64,000 nt of DNA from Glutinoglossum americanum (GCA_020080175.1 JAGHQL010000114.1:22851-86850), one strand, 5' to 3'. Shown: positions 43,784-56,800, counted from the stretch's first letter. Notes: generated from the sequence alone by a model not told the origin. Translations and numbers: made by a program.

Positions 43784-46501
43784 CTATCTTGCCAGCGCTT
43801 CCTCGATCCAATCCATCTGTACAGCGCTCACTCCCCTTGCATAACTCCTGTTAGTAAACACATACTCATGATACATAATCGCCTCCAGCTTCCTCCCAAA
43901 GAGCCCACTCGCCGGGTGGATCGCCACCGTCTGGTTGCCGATGACGGTTTTGTAGCTACCATCCGGGAATAGACGGGCGGTGTTGTTTGCGAATGCGGTG
44001 AGGAAGCATTTCAGGATGACTGTTGCCCGTTCCGGTGAGGTATTCGAAGGTGTGTTTAGTTCTGAGGGCGGGGGAATGAGTTTTTGGTGGTGGCATTGGG
44101 CAAGAAGTTGTTTCCGGACATCCTTTTTGCAGGTTAGCGCCCACATCGGTGGCTAAGGTAGAGATAAAAATAAGGAAAAATATTCCGGTCCTTACCATCA
44201 CAGCCTGCATAGCTCGGTGAGACACGAAGTGCTGTTCAGCCCATTTTCGTCTGTCGGTGTTTTCGCTAGAATACTTCTGCACGGTATTAAGAAGCGTCAG
44301 ATGATCGCCTTCCCTTCGAAGTAGCTCTTTCCTGGCCACGTCCGCCTCTTCCTTTTTATCTTCATTGACAAGATTGATGAACACATTCTCCACACTAAGA
44401 CAGGATATAATGTCAATGACTTCAAGTAGACAATCGGTCTCTGGCGCAGCAGCCGTGAGTAATACTCGGGCCAGTGCTGGGGTCAAAGGAAGCTTCGCCA
44501 TCTGTCGCCCGAGATGACTGATCGATCCAGACTCCGTCAGCGCACCTAGAGAGAACAATTGTAACAGAGCCTTTTCGAGAGATTCTCTTGGTGGCGAATC
44601 AAGAAAAGGGAACGACATGATGTCATCTACTCCTCGTGCTTTCATAGTCAGGACCGCGTGCGTAACATCGCATCTCAGGATCTCTGGGGTGCTCGACGGC
44701 TCTAACTTGCTGTACTCCGATTCAGTGTAAAGGTGATAGCACTTGCCGGTTGACTCTCGGCCCGCTCGGCCCCTCCGCTGCAGTGCCGAAGACTTCGAGA
44801 TAGGTTTGACGAGTAGAGAGTCGAGGCCAAGGCGAGTACGGAACTGCTTTATCTTTGCTTTTCCGCAGTCGACAACATAGCGGACACCGGATACGGTGAC
44901 GGACGTTTCTGCAATGTTCGTCGCCAAGATAACTTTTCTCATGTTTGGATGTGGGGATGGCTGGAATACCCTTTGTTGAACATGCTGTGGAAGCGCAGCA
45001 AAGAGAGGTAGAACTAGAATCTTGCCAGGATTAGCGCCAATCCTTCCTTTTGAGAGGCGTATGGCAAGCTTACCATTGGTACTTCTGATCCCATCCCTGC
45101 AGCATACTCCTCGATCAGCTTTTCTAAAGCCTCGATATCATCTTGTCCGGTTAGAAAAACCAATATGTCACCAGGCATTGGTTCGCCATAGTGTATTTGA
45201 AAGATCGTACGCAATGACGCGTCAACAAAATCTCGCACAGGCTCGGGGGTGTAAATAGCCACAACTGGATACTGGCGGCCTTCAATGAAACACGTCGCAA
45301 CGTGGCCGGCAGAGTAAGTGGAACCACCAGGTGCTTCACCCAACTGCCCACCTGCCGAAGCATCTTCGTTATCAGATGAGAGGCCGGACCATGGTGATTC
45401 GTAGCCATCTTCGTCTCCCTCTCTATCGGATTCTTCGTAAGTTCGGTTTACCGCTGGGTCGCTATCACTACTTTTTGTAGTATTAGAAGGGAAGCCATCT
45501 TCGTAAAAATCTTTTAGCCGATTCATATCTGCCGTTGCGCTCATTATGACCACTTTGAGAGGGATTCCCCCCCTACCCTCTTTATTTCCAGCTACCATAT
45601 TCCTCACGAAACCAGCAACCAGATCCACGTTAACGCCCCGCTCATGCACCTCGTCCACAATCACAGCACTGTACTGTCTCAACCATGGGTCCCGCAACAT
45701 CTCTTGTAAGAGCATACCCTCAGTGAGAAACTTTATGCGAGTATTTGGTGACGTCGAGTTGTCAAAACGTACTGAGTATCCAACTTGGCTTGCTGGAGAT
45801 GCTGAGCCCAAAGGTGTTCCCATTTCAGTCGCTACTCGCCGGGCCAGCGAAATGGCCGCTACTCGGCGAGGCTCGGTGATTGCGATGCAGCCACCAACAG
45901 TAACATTCTCTGTGTTGCCTTTAGTTTTGATTCTCACCTTTTGCGGTCGGCACCAGGATTCGTTGACTAGAAACTGTGGAACCTGTGTACTCTTTCCACT
46001 TCCTGTCTCTCCAACGAGAAGTAAAATGTCCTTTTCTTGAAGATGTCGTTGGATTTCCGTCTGATGGGTCCATATTGGAAGGGCTGTGCGTATGGAGATT
46101 AAAGACCTAGCCTTGTTTGCCAATTGCCCATACTTTTGGAGTCCTGAGCGGCCAGCCTGTGCCGGAGATCTTGCATCTTTGGGGATCTTCTGACTTGATG
46201 TCCGTCGTGATTTCCTGAGAGAGGATTTCGGTAGAGATACATTGGAGTTTTTGACCTGGCTAGCGTCCTTCATCCTACGGAGCACGCTTTCGTTTGATGT
46301 AAGGCCGCCAGAGATGTCCCCAGTTAGTTTCCCAACATTCTCTTCATCTGTTCCATTTCGTCCATGGTCCCTCTTCCTCTTCTTAGATACCACTTTTTTC
46401 AACAGTTCCGGAGGAAATAGTGAGCCCTTGGTAGCTGGCCCATCTCCAGGCCTCCCATCATGTAGCTTTTGACCTGTTATAGTGCTAGGCTGTTCTGACA
46501 T
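43784..46501 (-). CDS. DHR2: DEAH-box RNA helicase, Dhr2-like (rRNA processing)
   Basis: ATP-dependent RNA helicase, probably acting in 18S rRNA/40S assembly in the nucleolus like yeast Dhr2. Minus-strand exons 46501-45074, 45020-44196 and 44122-43784 give 863 aa. The N-terminus is basic (VVSKKRKRDHGR). Motifs: GETGSGKST near 163, TEPRRVAA, VIVDEVHERG near 283 (DEVH in place of DEAH), MSATADMNRLKDFY, LVFLTGQDDIE, and across intron 1 LVLPLFAALP; then ATNIAETSVTV and QRRGRAGR. The ratchet (HA2) and OB-fold regions complete it (LSVENVFINL, MYHEYVFTNRSYARG). An acidic insertion of about 55 residues follows motif III (YEESDREGDEDGYESPW). Against other DEAH proteins, the short N-terminus without S1 or RBD domains and total length fit Dhr2 best. 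Confidence 0.85.
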
Positions 46502-47008
46502 GGCACGAGAGGAAGTTCGATATTGTGCGCGAAATGTTCACAAAAGTTTTTCCGGGAATTTATCCGGTCGGAACTTTTTTCCCCCTTGGAATACCTCTGG
46601 GAACACTGATGGGCAGGCTTTCCTCCACACTTTATGCGCAATATGGAAAATTCCCCAGGATGAATGGTGCATGCCCTGTTATACGACGATGGTCCATTCG
46701 GAAGGGGAATCCGGCTATTTTAAATGAATTTCCTCCAACAAGGCACCTCCGCTCCACCTCCGCTTACGCCCCCACCCCTACGTTCACTTCCACTCGTTTC
46801 GTACTATAATCGTAAATCGGACGTCTAATCTCTAACTCACTAACTAGCCTCCGGTGGATTAATAAAATATTTCCATCCTGTCGCCATCGGGGGAGGATAG
46901 AATAAATATTAAGTTTCATTTCATGGGTGCGTTTCCCCAACCACACCCAAAGAAAAGAAATTTAGGAAAAGATTATGATCTCTCATCTATCTACAAGAAA
47001 ACGGAAAA
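46502..47008. other. Intergenic region between SPF1 stop and DHR2 start
   Basis: Tandem minus-strand genes; this interval must hold the DHR2 promoter and the SPF1 3' UTR. No clear TATA box or telobox. No gene recognised. Confidence 0.5.
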
Positions 47009-50000
47009 TCATGCCGTGGACTCAAGCTCAAGTTTCTTACGTGCCTCCTCAAGTTTCTCAGCGGCATGTCTTTTCTCTTCCGCTTGAATCTGATCTCGTC
47101 TGCGAACTGCTATGTCCTTTGGCCGGAAATCGCTGAACAGCTGCTTCAACACCTTCTCGATAACCCAACACAGCATATAATCCAAAATCATCACCACCGT
47201 GATCGTGAACTTGAATTCATTGCTGAACTTGACCAATTTAAGTCTCTGGTTCATCTCGGGGATAAATTCCGTAGAGCATGAGAAGGCTACGCTAGAGACA
47301 AGGACAAGTCCCCAATACATTCCGCGATTCTCACGGATGCCTTCTCTGAAGGGACGGCCTTGGTAGTTGATGGCGAAAGTGGAGATCTGCTGTATAAGCT
47401 GGAGTAGATAGACGGCGCTATTGAGTAGAGACGGCTCAAATTCTCTTTCGAGGTCAACATCCCCAGTTCTCCTGCATGTAGGTGTTAGCACATGACATTA
47501 TCCAACGGGTATCAATGAAAACTTACGGTTCGATCGCCTGAACGTAGTTGGACATATAAATGAGTGTAGCAATATGAACAGCAAATTGGCCGAGGACAGA
47601 ACCAATGATGTAGGGGTTGAAGATATTTGGCTGTGGCCGTTCCTTGGAAAGTTGCTCGACAGGCTGGAGGTAGTTCGGTTAGCGAGCATGCCAGAGCATC
47701 AAAGATACGTGTACATACCTTCGCCCGAGAAATGGAGAGGAAGCAGACACTCATGAGCATACCGCTAATCGTCACTTGGCCATCTCCAAATTTAATACCC
47801 TCAAGATAGAGCACACTTAAACTGTAGGCACTAATAAGGCAGTTCAGGGCAAGGATCTTGTACATTTGGATTGTGGCCACGAGTGTGCACCTGCCCTGTC
47901 GTATGATATTGGGAATAGCGACAACATTAGCGAGCTTGCTTGTAAACGGAGCGGCAACAGAGGCATCGCCGAGTTTGATAGTAGGGGGCGCATCATCATC
48001 AAGCTCCTTTTCCATAAGGCTTCCTGTGAGCTTGTCTGCCCACCCAGCGGCCATCTGTGATGCCTGCTGTTGGCGTTTCTGTTCAGGAGTCAGATTCTTG
48101 TTTGTTTCTAGTATGGCCTGGGCTCCGGGCGACGTGATGGTCTGGATTTGTTCATCTTTGCCATTTGCCTCAGAGTTGGCCCCCGCTGCCGCGGCCTTCC
48201 TCTCTGTCTCCCGAATCATTGCTGCCTCGTAATGAGGGTTTTGTGGCCCGGGTGGGTATACATGAGCGATTTGTGGTGGTACAGGGGGCGCTGGTTGGTT
48301 GAACCTTTTCATCAAAGTTACTTGCGCCTCATAAACTTCCTTCATCTTCGTGATTCGGTAATGCTCGGCGATTTTGTTAAGGGCATCTTCCGACCCATTT
48401 AGAAGGGCGACTCCGATGTGAGCTTGCTTCAGCGCCCCCACGTCGTTTGTGCCATCGCCACACATTAGCGTAGTGTAGCCAGCATCCTTCAAACCGGTAA
48501 GAATATCCTCTTTCTGCTTTGGCGAAACGCGGGCATAGACCCAAGTGTGTCGCAATAACTGGATCAGCGCTTTCTCGTTCTTGAATTTCGCTAGCGCATA
48601 TCCAGTCACACAAAGATCTTTGCTCTCTAAAATTTCTCTGTCGAGGGGGTGAGCTGGGTCAACCGGAATGCTGATCTTCTCGTCGATGCTTTTCCAAACT
48701 AAATTCTCTCCTGTGCTATCATGATCGGGAGCATCAAGAATCAAGACATCGCGATCAATAATTTCCACCTCCCTTGCTACGTGAACCGCCGTCAGAGGGT
48801 TATCACCTGTGATCATGACTACACGGTGACTGCTTTCATTCAACATCCGAACGGCTTTCTTGGCGTCCTCCTTGAGAGGACATCTCAGTACCAAAAACCC
48901 AGCGAAAATGAGGTTGCACTCGGCTTCTTCTCGTTTCAAATTGTTGATACGATTTTGCCCTAATTCTGACTCCGTTGAAAGCCACTTGTATCCTAAAGCT
49001 AACACTCTTGAGCCGTTTCTCGTGAAATATTTAAATGTTTCGTCGTAGTTTGGTGGAGTGTTGACCAACATGGTTTGGATGGTCTCAGGCGCACCCTTAA
49101 CACCCACAAATGTTCCCTTGGACTTCCTGGACGACTGCGGGTTTATCGTGGTGACCGTAGCGACCGAGCTTTGGCGTTTTAATGCGGAGGAGAATTGAAA
49201 CCGGCGCTTGATCTGCACGGTGCTTGCACTTGTAGCAAAAGCCGATCCTTTCGTAGCAGCAACAGCCTTGCTGGTCAAAATGTCATTCCGGCCCAGGGTC
49301 CACCCCAACGAGGAGAGGGTAGCCTTCTCCATCGGATCTCCGACAACATCTCCTTCGTCTAACTTAACTAGGGCATGGGCTGTTGCAAGAACGAGGGTGG
49401 TTTGCTGGCCTGATTGAACGACGGGCGTGAGGTGACTGTGGGCGCCATCATTTTCAATTGCTATGCCTTTATCCCTTCTACCAAGATCTAGACCTGCAAT
49501 CCCCTCAACCACGAGATCCTCCCCGGTCAGAGTCCCAGTCTTGTCGAAGCAAGCGATGTCAACTCTTCCTGCAAACGGGATCCGGAATGGCTCGGTGCAG
49601 TATATAGCATAGCGACTTAAGGCCGCGAGACTAGTGTTCACCGCAAGACTGAGTTCCATGGGTAGTTCTGGGGGTACCACGCTGGTGACTATCAAGACGC
49701 AGTCAAGAAGGAGCTTTGACCGCTTTCGATCTTTGGCCACGCCTTCCTGCCAGACATACCATGAAGCGGCGATGGCAAATATGAGAAGGAATAGGATAAA
49801 AAGGAGGGCTTCCACGTTATTAGCCGACACCCGTTCCGTCGAATAGATCATGGTTCGAACTAAGCTACCCTGGCTGGTTTCAAATCCCGTTTTGACAACA
49901 ATAGCCATGGCACCTTTATCTGGAGGCGGCTCAACACCAGAAGCAACAACGGGGAGGGTTTCAGGTGCGTCCTCGCTAGTGATCCCATGTGTAACTTGAA

Positions 50001-51150
50001 GAACCTTGGTGCCTCCATACAAGAAAGCGTTTTTGTCTAAGCCTTCCGGGTCGATGGAGACATCACCTGGTCGGAGCTGAATGGAGTCTTTCAATAGAGG
50101 CGTACTTTCTCCAGACAACATGGCCTCATTGACGATAACAGTTCCCTCGATCAATAGCATGTCACAGGCAATTCCGCTGTCTTCTTTAGATCGACCGACG
50201 GATACTAGGTCCCCCGGGAGAAGTTTGTCACTCTGAATCTCGGTCCACTTACCCAGGCGGTAAACCCAGATATCATAAGGCTTGATGCTCATCCCACGAA
50301 ACTCATTGAGTGTCCGTTGTCTCTGCCATACCACGGTACTTTCGAAAGCAACGAGCATAAATAGCGTGAACAATGAATAATACCAATATTCATCTAGCAT
50401 CCAGAGACCGACACAAAAGATTTGAAAGACGAAGAAAGGCGCCACAGCGTGCTCTTTGAATAGCTCAGTGAAGGTCGGTACCGGGATATCAAAGGTATTA
50501 TCGCCATAATGCTCCTGAAGGTGACTGACCTCTTTCGAAGACGTAAGGCCACAAGATTCCTGGAACGACCTCATCAATGGTTTTGGTTCACTATCGAGAG
50601 CATATAGCAATGGAGTGAAGGTATTCGTCTCAGGCACGTAGAGAAAGCGTCGTTTTTGGAACAGAAATGATATGCTATCAGAATCGGAAGCCTCCCTAAA
50701 GTTAGCGAATAGACCCAAGTAGGATGGAAGAGACCTTAGATACCTTTTCGTGTACCAACGGGCAGATCTCAGGGGAACCGGCATTCGCCACAGGTATGAC
50801 CTTGATCAATTTCGCACTACGAACATCACTCGCAGCCACGGAAGTAAACAGCGACTTCAAGCCCACATTCCAATGCGTACTCAGCCATGTCAGTGCTTGA
50901 AAAGTCAGAATCGTCCCCACCCAGACAAATGTCCACTCGGAGCTTTGTATGTGCTTCTCATATCGTTCGGGTGATAAGTAAAAGGCGAGGAACGCGGGCC
51001 ACGCAAAGAGAAAGGGCCAGACGTATGTATGCAGATAGAGAGGCAATGGGTTGTGTAGCTTAGCGGACTTTATCTGAGGGTTATCGACCAAAGAAGGCCT
51101 GTAAATTGTATCAGCAAAATGACGACGACAAGATTCAATTGAGCCTACAT
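47009..51150 (-). CDS. SPF1: P5A-type transport ATPase Spf1 (ATP13A1 family)
   Basis: Endoplasmic reticulum P5A ATPase, a dislocase that removes mis-inserted tail-anchored or signal-anchored helices from the ER membrane. Minus-strand exons 51150-51149, 51098-50744, 50691-47719, 47663-47527 and 47471-47009 give 1309 aa. The chain starts MPSLVDNPQIKSAKLHNPLPLYLHTYVWPF, split here only for description into family-typical N-terminal pieces. Motifs: SFLFQKRRFLYVPE, GDLVSVGRS, PPELPMELSLAVN (P5A M4 signature), ACFDKTGTLTGEDL with the phosphorylated Asp near 501, GDNPLTAVHVA and CGDGTNDVGALKQAHIGVALL. The start ATG is formed by joining AT (51150-51149) to G (51098) over a 50-nt intron; see findings for the alternative of an extended N-terminus. 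Exon 3 uses the acceptor GGGAG|GCT, the AG next to the branch site being too close. Confidence 0.92.
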
Positions 51151-51636
51151 GATGCGAATTAAGGAGAGAAACGGGCAGCGCGGGAGCGCTTAGTGATATT
51201 AAAGTCCAGAGCGATCTATATAGAAGGAAAATTATGTCTTTTATGACAAGGTTCAACAAGTCTAGAATATCTTGTACTTGCGACACCTCCGAAGGGAAAG
51301 TTGGAAGATGTGTTTCTGTCCTTTGCGCAGTTGCCATTCTTGGCCTAGCAGGGAGTAGCATTATTTGCACGTGACATAACGTCCTTGTACTGAAGTTTCA
51401 AGAATCTTTCCATTTTCTTGCTAGATTCTGCGGACACGAGTTAGGGGATATGCTTGCTTTTATTGCTCTCTACTAATAGCAGGACGAAGAAAGTCTAGGA
51501 GAAAATGGCCGGATCCTCGAGCCAGCAAGCCGCCTTACGACCAAAAATTAAAACACAAATAAATAAAGGTGATCAGTTGTACAGATTAGTTGTATAGTGG
51601 CTTCCGGTTGCATAAAACAGTTATATCGTAAGTGTT
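51151..51636. promoter_or_regulatory. Upstream region of SPF1
   Basis: Between the LAT1 stop and the SPF1 start, both on the minus strand. A minus-strand frame from the ATG at 51370 (or 51336) is open and in phase with SPF1 if the first intron is retained; it includes a hydrophobic stretch (IIFLLYRSLWTLISLSAPALP). A CACGTG lies at 51368-51373. Confidence 0.45.
51368..51373. promoter_or_regulatory. CACGTG box upstream of SPF1
   Basis: Reads GTCACGTGC on the SPF1 strand, 218 bp before the proposed split start codon. Same TCACGTG core as the boxes near 30704 and 37271. Confidence 0.35.
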
Positions 51637-53380
51637 TCACAATAGAAGTTCCAACGGATTCTCCACAATCTTCTTGAATTCCCTGATCCACTCGCCTCCC
51701 ACAGCACCATCGACAACCCGGTGGTCAAAGCTACCAGTAACCACGATCTGTTCATCCCATGTCACAGACGTGCCATCCTCAGTCTCGAGAGGGACCGCGA
51801 CTTTCTTAGTTGTCCCTACTGCAAGAATAGCAGCCTGTGGGGGGTTGATCACGGCGGTGAAACGCTCAACGGCCGGGTTCATCCCCATGTTGCTGATCGT
51901 AAACGTACCGCCTTGGTATTCTTCTGGCTTTAGCTTACTGTCCCTTGCGCGCTTGCCAAGGTCCTTGACTTGAGCTGAAATGCTCTCGAGGCCAAGGCCT
52001 TCAACACCCTTAACAATGGGTGTCATGAGTCCAGTTGGTGTTGCAACCGCAACGCTAACATCTACAGTCTTGTGCTCACGGATGACACCCTCCTTCTCGC
52101 GCCAGCTCGAATTGACGGCAGGGACCTTACGGCAAGCAACACCACATGCTTTAATGAGGAAGTCATTAACAGACAGTTTGTATTTGCCCTCCCCAGAGGC
52201 ATTGAGTGCTTGACGGAGCTTGAGGAGCTTCGAAACTGAGACGCTAGACGTGACGAAGTAATGTGGAGATTGGTTCATCGACTCTGTGAGGCGAGTTGCG
52301 ATTGTCTTTCGCATCAAGCTGATCGGTTTGTCTTCGTAGGCGGGGCCTGTGGCGGAAGGTCCGTATGCAGTCCCCGCTGAAAGCTTGTGCTTTTCGATGT
52401 CTTCCTTGGTGATACGTCCCCCGGGTCCAGTGCCCTTGACTTCCTTGATCGGCACACCTCTTTCTAGCGCCAGCTCCTTTGTGGCAGGGCTTGCGAGAGG
52501 TTCCCGATCAAGGCTGGGTTGAAGCCTGGCTCCCGTAGAGTCTGATTCCTGAGCCACTGGAGTTGATTCTTTTGATGGCGTAACTTCGGGCCCAGCACTC
52601 GAAGATTCGGAAGCCTTAGAAGCCCCTTCTATAGAGGGCGATGAGGAATCCTTTTCTCCCCCAGCGTCCTCAAGCGTGAATGATTCAAAAGACGTAATAT
52701 CTACGCCCTCCTCCACAAGGATAGCGATAGGCTACTCAGATGTCAGTCTCGTGCTATAACACCAAGGGCACTCCATGGCTAGCATACATTGCCAACCGCA
52801 ACATCTTTCGCCCCTGCCTCTTTCAGTATCTTAGCCAGAACCCCCTCTTCTTGATACTCGAAGTCCATCTGTGCCTTATCCGTTTCTATTTCGACAAGAA
52901 TATCTCCACTCGCGATGGGGTCTCCGACTTTTTTCTGCCACGTGCCGATACTTCCCGCCGTCATTGTAGGTGAGAGGGCAGGCATGGTAACCACAGTATG
53001 TGGTGGGTATGCTAAGCATCAATCATGTCAATATGGCACAGCCTGAGACCAAATCAAATGTAGACCTTTGCATTAGGGTTGGGTACAAAAGGGTGCGTAC
53101 ATTTTGAGGCATAATATCTAGCCAAGGCACATAGAACAGGCGGGTTTCTTCTGCGAACATCACACAATTAGCTTTAAATAACTTAACCACTATTACATTG
53201 GCGATACTCTTTCACATGAGGAGTATCAGAAGCAATTCCTAGGCAAGCCATTGCTACTTACGATGAGACGTCTCGAGCTGTTGACAGAACGCCGCCATAA
53301 ACTCCTCGGGGGTTCCAGCCTGACGACTTTCGAACACATACCCGTCCAGAAGCACGAGAGAGCATTGTCGCTGCAGACAT
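51637..53380 (-). CDS. LAT1: Pyruvate dehydrogenase E2, dihydrolipoamide acetyltransferase
   Basis: E2 core of the mitochondrial pyruvate dehydrogenase complex; transfers acetyl groups to CoA. Minus-strand exons 53380-53262, 53150-53101, 53011-52788 and 52731-51637 give 495 aa. An Arg/Ser-rich N-terminus ([17 protein letters not shown]) is a mitochondrial presequence. One lipoyl domain follows ([19 protein letters not shown]) with the lipoylated Lys102 in [11 protein letters not shown] Ser/Pro/Glu-rich linker leads to the peripheral-subunit-binding domain ([19 protein letters not shown], then [14 protein letters not shown]). The catalytic domain ends with [11 protein letters not shown], giving catalytic His468 and Asp472. 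One lipoyl domain and overall length match fungal Lat1 and not protein X, which lacks the catalytic His. Divergent from SEC7. Confidence 0.95.
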
Positions 53381-53830
53381 GATGATTTGATGCCGCAGTG
53401 ACCCGCAGATAAAAAGGGCGGCGGGCAAACTATTTAAGAAAGCGAAAGTTGTAGTGTAGGTTGCTAGGATAAGGGTGGAGCGTTGGGCGACTTTTTTGGT
53501 TGAGCTCGCAAGACCATTCCGTAACTGAACGAATCCCTTACTAAGAGTAAATAGAAACTTCACACTAATACATATATCAAAGCAAAAACCACATATATTT
53601 TATCTTATAGAAGCTTATGTCTTCCGTATATATGCATGTGTAAAGCTCAGCAAGCTGCAGTTTGGTCACATGACCTTCCCCTATCCTAGTGAATGCGGCT
53701 GACGCGTGTGCAAGGATCATTATTTCTGCCGAAAGTCCGTTATCCTTAGTTAGGGACAGATGACCGCAACTGGAACCAGTAATCGATTATCGGCCTGAGT
53801 TCTGCGGGCAAGTGGGCTGGATCTCTTGCA
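53381..53830. promoter_or_regulatory. Bidirectional promoter region LAT1 / SEC7
   Basis: The start codons are 450 bp apart. The middle contains GGTCACATGACC (53664-53675), a near-perfect palindrome with an E-box-like CACATG core, and an A/T-rich stretch at about 53570-53640. No third gene seen. Confidence 0.5.
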
Positions 53831-56800
53831 ATGACAGAAACTACTCACCACGCAATTCCGACCCCAAACGGACACAACAATGTCAAAGGAGAGGGCGCAC
53901 CAATAAATCTGTCTGTGGACAAAGAAGAGCTGGTTTCTGGACGGGACTGGATGCATATTAAGATGAGCGATGCAGAGGCAGGATCTCAAGACGGCGACAC
54001 TGAGGCCGAGAAGGGAGAGACAGGCTACTCTTCCACACTTGGTGGTAACGCTCAGGACTTTGACTTGAATGGTATTCCGGATGCCTCAGCTGGCGGAATT
54101 TCCGTTCCAGAAACACCCACAATTTCAGTCCAGCTACCTGAAGACTCCAGGCACAAAGACCTCCCCCCTATTCCCACAGAAGGGCATACGAGTGATAGCT
54201 CTGAGTCGAGAACTCAACCGCCTGACCGGAAATCCTCACGTCACTTCTCACGTGCTTCACGCACCTCTACAACTCCGGAACCCCCTCAACATCGATCAGG
54301 CTCCCAGCCAACTACTGCTACAGATGGAACACAAAGTCTGACAACATTAAGCTCGATGGTCTTTGTTGTGTCAGCGTTGGAAAACATTGCAGCTTCAAAG
54401 GAGGCGAGAAAGCGAAGGCAACTCGGAGAGTCAGTGCAGAGAGCCCTCGCCGCAATCAAGCAGTCTGATCCCCACCTCCCAGACCCTGAGGTTATATTTG
54501 AGCCATTGCAGCTTGCTACACTAGCGAATAGTATTCCTTTGGCAACAACAGCCCTAGACTGTATTGGCAAGCTTATAAGCTATTCGTATTTCTGCGTCCC
54601 TTCGACTCCGAACGCTTCACAGACAGCAAATGCAGAAGAAGAGCCTCTTTTGATCGAACGTGCGATTGAGACAATTTGTGAATGTTTTCAGGGGGAAGCT
54701 ACACCGGTGGAGGTGCAGTTACAAATCATCAAGTCCTTGCTCGCTGCAGTGCTCAACGATAAAATTGTTGTTCATGGTGCCGGGTTGCTGAAAGCCGTTC
54801 GGCAAACGTACAACATATTCTTGCTTTCAAAATCGAGTGCGAACCAGCAGATTGCTCAAGGCACGCTAACGCAGATGGTCGGCACAGTCTTTGAGAGGGT
54901 TAAGACGAGATTAGCAATGAAGGACGCCCGTTTGAACTTATCGAAACTCAACAGAGGGACCGAAAATCAAAGCGAAGTCACTCTAGATGCAAGCAATAGC
55001 GCTGTTGATGGAGATGGAACAGCGACAGAGGGCTCTGCGGATGCGGCATCTGAGGCTACATCTACCATTGCCTCGGAAAGCCCAGCTAAGAGGCCTACAG
55101 GCGAGAAGATCACACTTCAAAGCTTTGAAAATCGGAAGAGCTTCGACGATGAGCGAATTAACGAAAACGCGCCTACCATGGTGACTCGACTGAAACCTCA
55201 AAAACCTCTGCGCGCATCGTCAGGTCAGAGCCAGCAGGCGGCTAGCCCCATGGAAGACGACGATAGTACCGCTGAAGAGGAGGAAGATGAAATCTATATC
55301 AAGGATGCATTCCTCGTTTTCCGAGCCATGTGTAAGCTCAGCATCAAAACTTTACCAGCCGAGCAGTTGTTGGACTTAAAGTCCCACGGCATGCGGTCAA
55401 AGCTCCTTTCGCTACACCTTATCCACTCCATTCTCAAGAACCATATGCTAGTCTTCACGTCACCCCTTTCAACCATCCGAAGCAGCAACAGCAATGAGCC
55501 AACTAGTTTCGTCCAAGCGGTTAAGCAATATCTCTGCCTCAGCCTGAGTAGGAATGGTGCAAGCTCTGTCAACCGAGTATTCGAAGTCGGCTGCGAGATA
55601 TTTTGGCTCATGCTGAAGAATATGAGGGATATGTTAAAGGTGAGGCCCTGATTCCACCTTTCCGTCCAACGTCTGCTCACCCATATATGGCTTTGTTAGA
55701 AAGAGATCGAGGTATTCCTCAAGGAGATATATTTTGCTATACTAGATAAACGAAATGCGCCTGTTGCCCAAAAGCAGCACCTAATGGGAGTGCTGGAGCG
55801 GTTATGCGCCGACCCGAGGGCTCTTGTGGAGATATATTTAAACTATGATTGTGATAGGACGGCCTTGGATAACATGTTTCAGAGGTTTGTAGTTGGTATG
55901 ATAATATATCGTCTGCAATATGAACTAACATACACAGGATGATTGAGCACCTCTCACGAATATCCAGCGCCTCAGTAAACGTGACGACTCTGCAACACCA
56001 ACATTACCTAGAACAACAACAAAAGGCTCCAAATATGGCACCTGAGTGGCAAAACCTTGGGACCCTCCCACCCTCCCTTGCAACATCAAATATCAACAAC
56101 ATCCAGGACTCCGAGTCTGCGTTTCCCATCGAGTATGCCCTGAAGCATCAGTCACTGGAATGTCTCGTAGAAACATTGCGATCCCTTGTGAACTGGTCAC
56201 AACAGGGCATAGCTGACGCCACAGCGCGACTACAAGAGTCTCGCTCAAGGGAATCTATGGACGATTCGCGGGAATCTTTAGAAAATCCTAATAGTATCTC
56301 TACTCCAAAAATCCCAAGCTCAGAGACTCCGACAGGACCTTCTACTCCGGTTACTCAGTTTGCCGACGACCCAAATCAGCTTGAAAAGGCCAAGCAACGT
56401 AAAACCGCTCTAATCAATGGAATCAAACAATTCAACTACAAACCGAAACGCGGAATTAAAACTCTCCTGGATGAAGGATTTATCAGAACCAATTCTCCGG
56501 AGGATATTGCGCGTTTTCTATTGCAAAACGACCGACTCGACAAGAAAATGATCGGGGAGTACCTTGGAGAAGGGGAGCCCCAGAACATTGCTATTATGCA
56601 TGCCTTTGTAGACGCAATGGATTTTTCGAAGACTCGGTTTGTGGATGCGCTTCGCCGATTTCTTCAGAGCTTTCGACTCCCAGGGGAAGCCCAAAAGATC
56701 GATCGTTTCATGCTTAAATTCGCTGAGCGGTACATCACTGGCAACCCGAATGCTTTTGCCAATGCAGACACAGCATATGTTCTTGCATACTCTGTCATCA

